Part shown: positions 29,747 to 38,300 of the stretch, in pieces
How positions within the stretch are numbered: the first letter of the stretch is position 1
How the letters are laid out: every line of letters starts with the position of its first letter
NCBI RefSeq assembly: GCF_007997225.1
Contig: NZ_VORM01000009.1
Location: forward strand, 62,001-126,000
Length of the DNA stretch: 64,000 nt
Direction: 5' to 3'
Source: Subsaximicrobium wynnwilliamsii
Lineage (GTDB): Bacteria; Bacteroidota; Bacteroidia; Flavobacteriales; Flavobacteriaceae
Program-made: the position numbers and the translations under genes
Notes under the pieces: generated by a model
What the model saw: only the letters and a program-made list of their open reading frames with translations
Told to the model about the DNA's origin: nothing
The model's database searches: none

Positions 29747-30598
29747 ATGATTTTGAAAAATATACTATGTTTAGTCGTAATGCTTATTGCTGGGTTTCAG
29801 TTTTCAGCTTGCGCTCAAGAATCTGATGCCCAAGGAAAATTGGTCATTATTGGCGGCGGCTCAAGACCTGCGGCGATGATTGATCGCATCATCAAGGAAT
29901 CTGGCATTGATAAAGAGGGCTACGGCATTATATTGCCCATGTCGAGTGTGGAGCCAGATTCGGCAGTCTATTACGCCAAAATGCAGTTCACAAAAGTGGG
30001 AATCAATAACGTTCACGGCTTGCAGTTTGCAAAGGGAGAACGCTTGGGTTCAGCCAAATTGGATTCCATTAAAAAGGCCAAACTGATTTATATTTCAGGA
30101 GGCGATCAAAACCGATTTATGGACATCGTTGCAGGAACCACTGCGGAAAAGGCGATTCATGAGGCTTATGAGAATGGTAGTTTGCTCGCAGGAACCAGTG
30201 CCGGAGCAGCCGTAATGAGTAAAATGATGATTACCGGAAATGAACTGAAGCATCCAGAATACGCATCCACTTTTAGAAACATCGAATCTGAAAACATTGA
30301 ATTGAAAACAGGTTTGGGCATGCTCAACAACGTGCTCATCGATCAGCATTTTGTGAAACGCAGTCGTTATAACCGGTTGATTAGCGCTGTGATTGAGCAT
30401 CCAGAGCTTATGGGGATTGGGATTGACGAGTCTACAGCCATTTTGGTAATTGGTAAATCGGCTGAGGTTATTGGGGAGTCGCAAGTGATCGTATTTGAAA
30501 ATCCCGATCGGTCCAAAACAGAAAAAAACGGGAAGTTGGGTGCCCAAGGTCTGGCATTGAATATCTATCTTCCCGGCGACAGTTTTACACTAAAATAA
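29747..30598 (+). CDS. Cyanophycinase-like peptidase (S51), lipoprotein
   Basis: 283 residues from the ATG at 29747; a longer frame from 29699 exists, but the lipoprotein signal (ending FSAC) starts here. The S51 marks are KLVIIGGGS near residue 30, ISGGDQNRF near 110, and the nucleophile motif GTSAGAAVM near 148. The family hydrolyses cyanophycin (poly-aspartate with arginine side chains) to beta-Asp-Arg dipeptides. Family members also include other alpha-aspartyl or related peptidases, so the substrate is inferred. It probably acts in the periplasm or at the surface. The M20 peptidase gene follows after 4 bases. Confidence 0.9.
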   Translation: MILKNILCLVVMLIAGFQFSACAQESDAQGKLVIIGGGSRPAAMIDRIIKESGIDKEGYGIILPMSSVEPDSAVYYAKMQFTKVGINNVHGLQFAKGERLGSAKLDSIKKAKLIYISGGDQNRFMDIVAGTTAEKAIHEAYENGSLLAGTSAGAAVMSKMMITGNELKHPEYASTFRNIESENIELKTGLGMLNNVLIDQHFVKRSRYNRLISAVIEHPELMGIGIDESTAILVIGKSAEVIGESQVIVFENPDRSKTEKNGKLGAQGLALNIYLPGDSFTLK

Positions 30599-30602
30599 AC
30601 AC

Positions 30603-31928
30603 ATGATTTTGAACACACAATTAAAACAGATTAGCCTTTTTGCAAGCTTAGCATTCTGTACCTTGAGTATGGCACAACAAGACAAAATGGAAAAAAAGAT
30701 TCTGAAATCGGTAGATAAGCACCTAGAGGCCTCCATAGCACTACTTAAGAAAACGGTCAACATCAACAGTGGCACCATGAATTTTGAGGGTGTGCGAGCC
30801 GTTGGAACCCTATATAAAGAAGAACTCGACCAGCTTGGCTTTGAAACGCAATTGACTTCTGGAGAAGCCTACGATCGCGCAGGCCATCTCATCGCCAAGA
30901 CAACCGGTAAAAAAGGGCCAAAATTCTTGATGATCGGGCATTTGGATACGGTTTTTGAATTGGATAGTCCGTTTCAAGAGTTCATCATGCTAGACGATTC
31001 CATGATGAAAGGACCTGGTGTTGCCGATATGAAGGGTGGCGATGTCATCATCATTTTAGCCATGAAAGCCTTAAAAGATGCTGGCGTTTTGGAGGACATG
31101 TCTGTTGAAATCATCATGACCGGTGACGAGGAAAAAAGTGGTTCTCCGCTGGAATTATCCAAAAAAGACCTCATAGATGCTGCCAAACGTGCTGATATTG
31201 CGCTGGGTTTTGAAAACGGGGATAACAATCCGAAAACCATTGTGGTGTCCCGAAGAGGGTCTTCCGATTGGCAATTGACGGTTACAGGGCAGCCAGCCCA
31301 TTCCTCACAGGTGTTTTCAAAAGAGGTTGGCGTAGGCGCTATTTACGAAACCTCACGCATCCTCAATGAATTTTATCTGCAATTGGCCAATGAAAAGGAC
31401 CTGACCTTTAATCCCGGATTTATATTAGGCGGAACAGATATCACAATCAACGACGACCTCACTGGCGGAACAGCTTTCGGTAAAAACAACGTCGTAGCAG
31501 AAAAAACGGTGGTGCACGGCGATATTAGAGCAGTTAGCCCAGAACAGTTGAAAAAGGCGCAGGACGTCATGACGAAAATCGTTCAGGCGCATTATCCCAA
31601 AACCACTGCGGAATTGATCTTCAATGATGAAGGGTATCCGCCATTAGCTTTAACCGAAGGCAATACCAAACTTTTGGGCATTTACGATGGCGTAAGTCAG
31701 GATTTGGGATTTGGTCCGGTGGAAGCCGTGAACCCGAGAAATGCGGGTGCCGCCGATATCTCCTTTACTTCAGGTCATGTGGAGATGGCACTCGACGGAC
31801 TAGGCCTTACCGGTGGTTCTGGCGACCATACCATTGAAGAAACCGGCGATCTCAATACAATTGCCACCCAGGCGAAAATTACTGCGGTTTTGATGTATCG
31901 GTTGATGAAGAAGGAACTGGGGGAATAG
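30603..31928 (+). CDS. M20-family metallopeptidase (glutamate carboxypeptidase-like)
   Basis: 441 residues with a secretion signal (ISLFASLAFCTLSMAQ). The zinc ligands are visible: GHLDTV (near residue 113), GPGVADMKGG (near 137-146, bridging Asp), GDEEKSG (near 173, catalytic Glu) and GDHTIEETGDL near the C-terminus. A dimerisation insert lies in the middle (GQPAHSSQ). M20 enzymes of the carboxypeptidase G2 type remove C-terminal amino acids or split dipeptides. The 4-base gap after the cyanophycinase gene suggests it processes the released dipeptides. Confidence 0.92.
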   Translation: MILNTQLKQISLFASLAFCTLSMAQQDKMEKKILKSVDKHLEASIALLKKTVNINSGTMNFEGVRAVGTLYKEELDQLGFETQLTSGEAYDRAGHLIAKTTGKKGPKFLMIGHLDTVFELDSPFQEFIMLDDSMMKGPGVADMKGGDVIIILAMKALKDAGVLEDMSVEIIMTGDEEKSGSPLELSKKDLIDAAKRADIALGFENGDNNPKTIVVSRRGSSDWQLTVTGQPAHSSQVFSKEVGVGAIYETSRILNEFYLQLANEKDLTFNPGFILGGTDITINDDLTGGTAFGKNNVVAEKTVVHGDIRAVSPEQLKKAQDVMTKIVQAHYPKTTAELIFNDEGYPPLALTEGNTKLLGIYDGVSQDLGFGPVEAVNPRNAGAADISFTSGHVEMALDGLGLTGGSGDHTIEETGDLNTIATQAKITAVLMYRLMKKELGE

Positions 31929-31929
31929 A

Positions 31930-32600
31930 GAGGGTAGAGTTTTGAGCTGTGAGCTTTGAGCTGTGAGATGTGAGCTGTGAGTCGTGAGCCATGGAAAGGA
32001 AACTAGATGCTAGAGGATAGAGTCTAGACTTGAGGCTGACTTGATGAGTGGTATATTGGTTTGATTTGATTAAGAGCCAAGAGCCATGAGCTTTGAGCTA
32101 TGAGCCTTGGAAAGGAAAATAGAGGATAGAGGGTAGAGGCTAGAGGTTAGACTTGAGGCTTACTTAATGAATGGCTTATTAGTTTGATTTGGGAATTGTG
32201 GGCTTTGAGTTGTGAGCTGTGAAAAAGAAAATAGAGGCTAGAGGCTAGAGTCTAGACTTGAGGCTGACTTGATGAGTGGCATATTGATTTGATTTGATTA
32301 AGAGCCAAGAGCCATGAGCTTTGAGCTATGAGCCTTGGAAAGGAAATTAGAGGTTAGAGGTTAGACTTGAGGCTGACTTAATGAATGGCTTATTAGTTTG
32401 ATTTTGGAATTTTGGGCTTTGAGCTTTGAGCTGTGAGCTGTGAAAAAGAAAATAGAGGCTAGAGGCTAGAGGCTAGAGTCTAGACTTGAGGCTGACTTGA
32501 TGAGTGGCATATTGATTTGATTTAGAAAACTGGATTTTGGAATTGAGAGCTAAGAGCTAAAGGCCAATAGCCAAGAATAAGACTTGATGCTGACTAACTA
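31930..32600. repeat. Satellite-like array with a 228-base higher-order repeat
   Basis: A non-coding array is built from two heptamers, GAGCTDT and TAGAGGC, embedded in larger units. The phrase ACTTGAGGCT begins units at 32028, 32151, 32256, 32365 and 32484, with a last diverged one at 32582. Units alternate between two types (with TGATGAGTGGYATATTG or TAATGAATGGCTTATTAG), so like units recur every 228 bases for type A and 214 for type B. The array runs to within about 40 bases of the next start codon. Confidence 0.9.
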
Positions 32601-32637
32601 ATTGACATACATAATTAAACATAAAAATAATTGACTC

Positions 32638-33921
32638 ATGAAAAAAACACTACTCATTTTAGCACTCAGTTTAAGTCTGGGTGTTTTTGCCCAAAATTAT
32701 ACCGAGTATACCACGGGCAGCAGCACAGATATAAGCACTAACCATGAAGCAGGCATTTGCTTGATGGGTGGCGCTACGGAAAATGATGAGGCCATGCTTT
32801 GGTTTCTCAATAAGGCCAATGGTGGTGATGTGCTGGTGTTGCGCGCTACTGGTAGCGATGGCTACAACGATTATTTTTATAGTGATTTGGGCGTGACCCT
32901 CAATTCGGTAACCACCTTTGTGATCAACAACGCGGCAGGGGCGACCGATCCTGTGGTTTTGGCTAAAGTGGCCAATGCAGAGGCGATTTGGTTTGCTGGA
33001 GGTGATCAATTTGATTATGTCTCTTACTTTAAGGACAATGCCATGGAAACGGCGCTCAACGAATTTATCAACGTGAAGCAAGGGGTGATTGGTGGTACAA
33101 GTGCGGGCATGGCAATCATGGGAAGCTCTTATTTTTCTGGGGAATTCGGCACTGTGGAATCCGATGTGGCTTTGAGCAACCCTTACCATCCCCGAGTGAC
33201 CATGGGCTATAATGATTTCTTGGAAGTGCCGTTTATGGAAAACGTCATTGCCGACTCCCATTTTGCCGACCGTGACCGTCAGGGTCGTCAAAGCGTGTTT
33301 TTGGCACGATTTGTACAAGATAATGGCACGCGCTCCTTTGGGATCGCCTGTAATGATTATACCGCGGTATGTGTGGAGCCCAACGGAAAAGCTTACGTTT
33401 ACGGCGAATATCCCGATTATCCGGAATACGCCTACTTTTTACAAGCCAATTGCGTTTCAGATTATGCACCAGAAACTGTTGAGGCCGGAACTCCTGTTAC
33501 TTGGAACCGAAATGGCGAGGCCATGAAAGTCTATAAAGTACCGGGTACTTATGGGGGTCCCAATTATTTCGACTTATCCGATTGGGAAACTGGTTTTGGT
33601 GGCACTTGGGAAAACTGGTCCATAGATAACGGCACACTTTCAATGCTGGAAGGTACTAATCCGCAGTGTGCGACTTTGGATGTTTCAGAAGTGGTAGCTA
33701 ACACCATCAAAGTGTATCCGAATCCGTTTGATAACCTGATTCAATTGGAATCGGTTGCTCCAATTTCCGAAGTCCTGCTCTACGATATTTTGGGTAATGT
33801 GCTCCCAATTCAGCTGAAAAATGACACTACAATCGACACCTCGAACCTAAGTTCAGGCCTCTATATTTTAAGATTGAAAACAGCATCAGGACAACAAACA
33901 CTGAAGCTTTTGAAACGCTAA
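32638..33921 (+). CDS. Secreted cyanophycinase-like S51 protein with T9SS sorting domain
   Basis: 427 residues. The signal peptide is MKKTLLILALSLSLGVFA. The S51 domain spans about residues 35-290 (ICLMGGATEND, IWFAGGDQFDY, and nucleophile motif GGTSAGMAIMG near 153). A spacer follows, then a type IX secretion C-terminal domain over about 360-427 (IKVYPNPFDNLIQLE to the end, LSSGLYILRLKT). It should be exported to the surface or medium by the type IX system, where it could cut extracellular polymer before uptake. It complements the lipoprotein S51 enzyme at 29747. Exact substrate inferred. Confidence 0.9.
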   Translation: MKKTLLILALSLSLGVFAQNYTEYTTGSSTDISTNHEAGICLMGGATENDEAMLWFLNKANGGDVLVLRATGSDGYNDYFYSDLGVTLNSVTTFVINNAAGATDPVVLAKVANAEAIWFAGGDQFDYVSYFKDNAMETALNEFINVKQGVIGGTSAGMAIMGSSYFSGEFGTVESDVALSNPYHPRVTMGYNDFLEVPFMENVIADSHFADRDRQGRQSVFLARFVQDNGTRSFGIACNDYTAVCVEPNGKAYVYGEYPDYPEYAYFLQANCVSDYAPETVEAGTPVTWNRNGEAMKVYKVPGTYGGPNYFDLSDWETGFGGTWENWSIDNGTLSMLEGTNPQCATLDVSEVVANTIKVYPNPFDNLIQLESVAPISEVLLYDILGNVLPIQLKNDTTIDTSNLSSGLYILRLKTASGQQTLKLLKR

Positions 33922-34578
33922 ATCGGGACTTTTGGTTCTTGAGGCACGTTACAATTAGCTAAAACTGCGAATGCGCTTATTTTAGTGGTAGGTGTAATGC
34001 ATCGAAACACCGCGAATTCATTTTTTTGAGTAGATCCGAGGAATTTGCGGGAGTTGCTTTTACATGCGCTGTTCATGGGTTGTTGTCATTCGGGCTAGTA
34101 TTGAAATGGAAACATAGTTTCATTTTCAGTACTGTTGAAAATACCTGCATTCCATCCAATAGATCCCATTTGCCCATTCTGATAAATCTTCGGGCGGTGC
34201 AGTATTGTCCTTTGTTCTGCATATTTTTATATTTGTTTCTGCGCTCAAAATCTCGTGCTTACTATACCTTGAGGCAACATAATCTTCAGCGGTTTTTGAG
34301 CGCTGTTTGTTTACTGAGCAGATGCATGGGGTGTTAAATTTTTTAGAGGTGTTTTAAGATTATAGATATTTTTTAGTATCCTAAACCCTAAACCCTAAAA
34401 CAAGCTTTCAGGTTCCAGATGCGAATCGAAAGTTTTAAAATTATAACATTCCATTAAGGCTTTGAAAATACGATTTTCCTTAATCTAACCCTTAGAACAT
34501 ACCGCAATTTTTACTTTGATGCAAAAGATCTTTTATGTCTTTTGAGCCTTAAAACTAATGCTTAGTTAAGGATATCGT
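33922..34578. other. Intergenic region at the left edge of the accessory island
   Basis: No gene is supported; a 103-codon open frame at 34026-34337 has no recognisable features. There is an imperfect inverted repeat at 34098-34132. Base composition becomes AT-rich from about 34350, marking the change to the accessory island. Confidence 0.5.
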
Positions 34579-34662
34579 ATATCGCAATATGCGATATTAT
34601 AGTTATGAATTTTAATATATAACAAAAATTAGCTTATTATTACATATCGCAATACGCAATAT
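34579..34662. promoter_or_regulatory. Two operator-like palindromes upstream of the HTH gene
   Basis: The first site, ATATCGCAATATGCGATAT (34579-34597), is a perfect palindrome with 8-base arms. The second, ATATCGCAATACGCAATAT (34644-34662), differs at two positions and covers the HTH start codon. The centres are 65 bases apart, allowing looping or cooperative binding. I infer autoregulation by the HTH protein. Confidence 0.7.
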
Positions 34663-35173
34663 GATGAAAAGCAATAACACTTTAAAACCACAGGATATTT
34701 TAATTCTCTTAAAAATATGCACTTTAGAAAAGCAAAAATGGTTTCAACATACACTTGCAGAAGATTTAAATATTAGCCAGTCCGAAATCTCCGAATGCTT
34801 ATCAAGATCAAAATATTCAGGATTAATAGATGCAAGTCGCAAGCGAGTGAACCTGCTCAATTTGTTAGAGTTTTTACAATATGGAATTAAATATGTTTTT
34901 CCACAACAACCTGGTGCTCTTGTAAGAGGTATTGCAACTGCTCATTCGGCACCACCATTGAATAATAAAATACAAAGTGACCAGAATTATGTTTGGCCTT
35001 ACGCTAGGGGCAATATGCGTGGGCAAGCTATTCAGCCATTGTATAAATCCGTGCCCAAAGCGGTATTAAACGATCAAAATTTACACGAGATTTTAGCGCT
35101 AGTAGATGCCATTAGAGTGGGTAAAGTACGAGAACAAAATTTAGCTATTTCACTTTTGAAAGAAAGATTGTAA
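34661..35173 (+). CDS. Winged-helix/HTH regulator of the helicase cassette
   Basis: 170 residues. The N-terminal helix-turn-helix (about residues 8-65) includes WFQHTLAEDLNISQSEISECLSRSKYSGL. The C-terminal part (VWPYARGNMRGQAIQPLY, then ILALVDAIRVGKVREQNLAI) resembles, from memory, a family of small regulators often paired with toxin or defence genes. The start codon lies inside the second operator-like palindrome, so it probably represses its own operon. The 50-residue gene starts 1 base after its stop, then the giant helicase gene. Confidence 0.8.
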   Translation: MMKSNNTLKPQDILILLKICTLEKQKWFQHTLAEDLNISQSEISECLSRSKYSGLIDASRKRVNLLNLLEFLQYGIKYVFPQQPGALVRGIATAHSAPPLNNKIQSDQNYVWPYARGNMRGQAIQPLYKSVPKAVLNDQNLHEILALVDAIRVGKVREQNLAISLLKERL

Positions 35174-35174
35174 C

Positions 35175-35327
35175 ATGAATAATGATACCCAAACCGTCGT
35201 AATTATAAGTATCTATGCTCGAGATGAAGGTGCAGAATTATCAAGAGTATCAACCGATGTTGATATATATGGACAGGTTTCGAGTATTGGAGAAATGGAA
35301 ACATTACAGCGTATCAATCAATTATGA
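35175..35327 (+). CDS. Small conserved-position ORF in the helicase cassette
   Basis: 50 residues, starting MNNDTQTVVIISIYARDEGA. It begins 1 base after the HTH gene stop and its TGA overlaps the helicase ATG (ATGATGA), so translation of the three genes looks coupled. It is acidic and has no recognised domain, with one beta-strand-like stretch (TVVIISIY). It could be a small cofactor or a leader. It is supported by its tight spacing, not by homology. Confidence 0.6.
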   Translation: MNNDTQTVVIISIYARDEGAELSRVSTDVDIYGQVSSIGEMETLQRINQL

Positions 35328-38300
35328 TGAATAAAGTTCTATATATAGACATTGAGACTACCAAACAAGGAAAAATAAAGGATATTGGCGCTCTTTTTAA
35401 TGGACAAGAATTACATGAAAGTCAATTTACGAAACTTAAAAGTTGGATACACCAAGCAGAATATATCTGCGGTCATAATATAGTTGCACACGACATTCCT
35501 TTATTGGAAAGGGTACTAGGAAATGACATTTTTAAACATAAAAAGATAGTTGATACACTATTATGGTCCACACTATTATTTTGTGATAATCCTTACCATA
35601 AACTTGTAAAAGGGTATAAAATCGTTAACGATAGTGATTATAACAACCCCTTATCAGATTGCAAATTAACAAGGCAATTATTAATAGATGAACTCAATAG
35701 ATTCAAGGAATTAGAAGAAAATGTACAGCAAATTTATGTCAGATTACTTACTGGATCTGATGCGTATTCGGGTTTTTTAGAGTTGATTGATTTTCAGATG
35801 AGCAATCTAGATGCTGCTACTGAAATAGTAAATTTATTTAAAAGTAAAATTTGCGATAGCTCCAATATTTTTCAATTAGTAAAAGAATATCCTATTGAAT
35901 TAGCTTATGCTTTTTCATTAATAAATACCAAAGAAGATAAATCTGTTTTAGCTTATTGGGTTAGTAACACACTTCCTAAAACACAAGAGATATTAGATAA
36001 TGTTAGATTTAAATTTTGTGGTAAAGAAACTTGCACTTATTGTAATTCATATCTAAACCCTAAAAAAGCTTTACAAAGCTATTTTGGATATGAAGATTTT
36101 AGAAGCTTTGATCCTAATGAAGACATAAGTTTGCAAGAAAAAACTGTTCGGGCCGGCTTGAGTGCAAGATCCTTTGTGGCTGTTTTTCCCACAGGAGGAG
36201 GTAAGTCACTTACGTTTCAGTTACCAGCTTTAATGAAAGGCTCTCTGTCTCGTCAACTAACAGTTGTTATCTCTCCCTTGGTGTCGTTAATGAAAGATCA
36301 AGTTGAGAACCTTGAAAACCGTTTTGATATCACAAAGGCAGCAGCTATAAACGGGTTATTATCTCCTCTAGAAAGGCAAGATGCCATTGAAAGGGTGGAG
36401 AAAGGAGGAGTCCAACTTTTATACCTGTCTCCTGAGTCTTTGCGCTCGCCAACGATATTAAGAATTTTAAAACAGCGTTCAATAGCAAGGTTTGTTATAG
36501 ATGAAGCGCATTGCTTTTCGTCTTGGGGACAAGATTTTAGAGTAGATTATTTATTTATTGCTGACTTTATTTTGAGTCTTGAAGAAGAAAGACCATTTGG
36601 GAAAATACCTGTGTCTTGTTTTACAGCAACTGCGAAGCCACAAGTAATTGAAGACATTAAAAAATATTTTAAAATAAAGCTCAACATTGAATTAGATGAG
36701 TACGTCACTAGGGCTACTAGAACTAATCTAAAATATGAGGTCATTGAAATCAAGGATTCAGACCACAAGATGAATACATTATTATCAGTGTTGGAAAATT
36801 GTGAAAAGCCTGTGATTATTTATGCCTCAAGAACTAAAAGAGTTGAAGAAATACATGGCTTAATACAGAAAGCGGGATTAAGTTCTACTTATTTTCACGG
36901 ACGATTGGATAAAGAAGTAAAGAAAGATAACATGGATTCTTTCATGCATAATGAAAAGGACATTATTGTGGCTACCTCTGCTTTTGGGATGGGAGTTGAT
37001 AAGGATGATGTAAAATCTGTAATCCATTATAACATATCCGATTCTTTAGAGAATTACGTGCAAGAAGCCGGGCGGGCTGGTAGAGATGAAAAAATTCAAG
37101 CTAAATGCTATATTCTATTTAATGAGCAAGATTTAAGCAAGCACTTTAGTTTATTGCAACAGACCAAAATAAATCAAAAAGAGATTCAACAAATATGGCA
37201 AGCACTCAAGAATTTATCAAAATATAGAAAAGAAAAAAAAATAAGTAATTCCGCTTTAGAAATAGCACAAAAAGCAGGATGGGATACTGAAATTCAAGAG
37301 CTGGAAACTAGAGTTAAGACTTCTATTGCTGCTCTAGAAGATCAAGGCTTCTTAAAACGAAGATTAAATTCTCCCATGGTCTTTGCAGATAGTTTGTTGG
37401 TGCCTAACTTATCCAAAGCTTTAAAAATAATTAATCAAAGCAAAAATATTACTGAAATTCAAGTTCAAAATTGCTCAAGAATTCTACAGCGAATAGTTAA
37501 AGATGATGAATGCAGAATTGATTATTTAGCAGATAGAACTGGACTAAGGCTAAAAGAAATTAGAGATGTCATTGAATTATTAAGAGAGCTTAAGATTTTG
37601 GGCGATGCCAAAGATTTAACGGCATTTATTAACCTAACCCAATCAGCAAAAAGCTCAAGAAAGACTTTAGATCGGTATCGGAAAATTGAAACTGCAATGC
37701 ACCAGATTTTAACTGGAGACATTAAAATATCGATGCGACAACTAAATCAAAATATTAATGATTTAGATGTTAAATCAGAAATACATGAACTGAGGAACAT
37801 TCTTAATTATTGGGAACTGAGAAATTTTATCCAAAAAAAGCGTGTTGATAGAGAGAATGACTTATACCAAATAAAAATAAAGCACTATGATTCATTAAAT
37901 GAGGATATTAAATGGAGACACGAGTTGACATTAGATGTTTATGAGCTTCTTGAAAAATTCTATTTAAAGCAAAAAGAAAATCGAGATTCTCAAGATAAAA
38001 AGGACTTACCTGTAAGTTTTTCAATGTTAGAACTTAAAAACTCTAATCAACTATTCGGACAAATAAAAGAAGAAGACATTAAACGTTATGAGAAAACGTT
38101 ACTCTTTCTAAATCAGATCAAATCAATAAAACTAGAAGGTGGTTTTATGGTGTCCTATAATAGATTGAACATTGAAGATATTGATAGGTCACTCCCAAGG
38201 TTTACACTAGAGAATTTCAATAAAATGAGTCAACATTATCTTCATAAAACGGAACAGATTCATATTGTTGGTGAATATGCTAAACGAAGACTTAAAAACT

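Noticed and set aside
31930-32600. CRISPR array
   Set aside because: Repeats are degenerate 7-base motifs in unequal units without unique spacers of constant length, and no cas genes are nearby.
34026-34337. 103-codon open frame after the second S51 gene
   Set aside because: It has no domain, no signal and odd composition (many Cys, Leu and Phe), and stands at the edge of low-information sequence.
34380-34400. Telomere-like CCCTAAA repeat
   Set aside because: Only about three units in an AT-rich bacterial intergenic region; chance or local slippage is enough.
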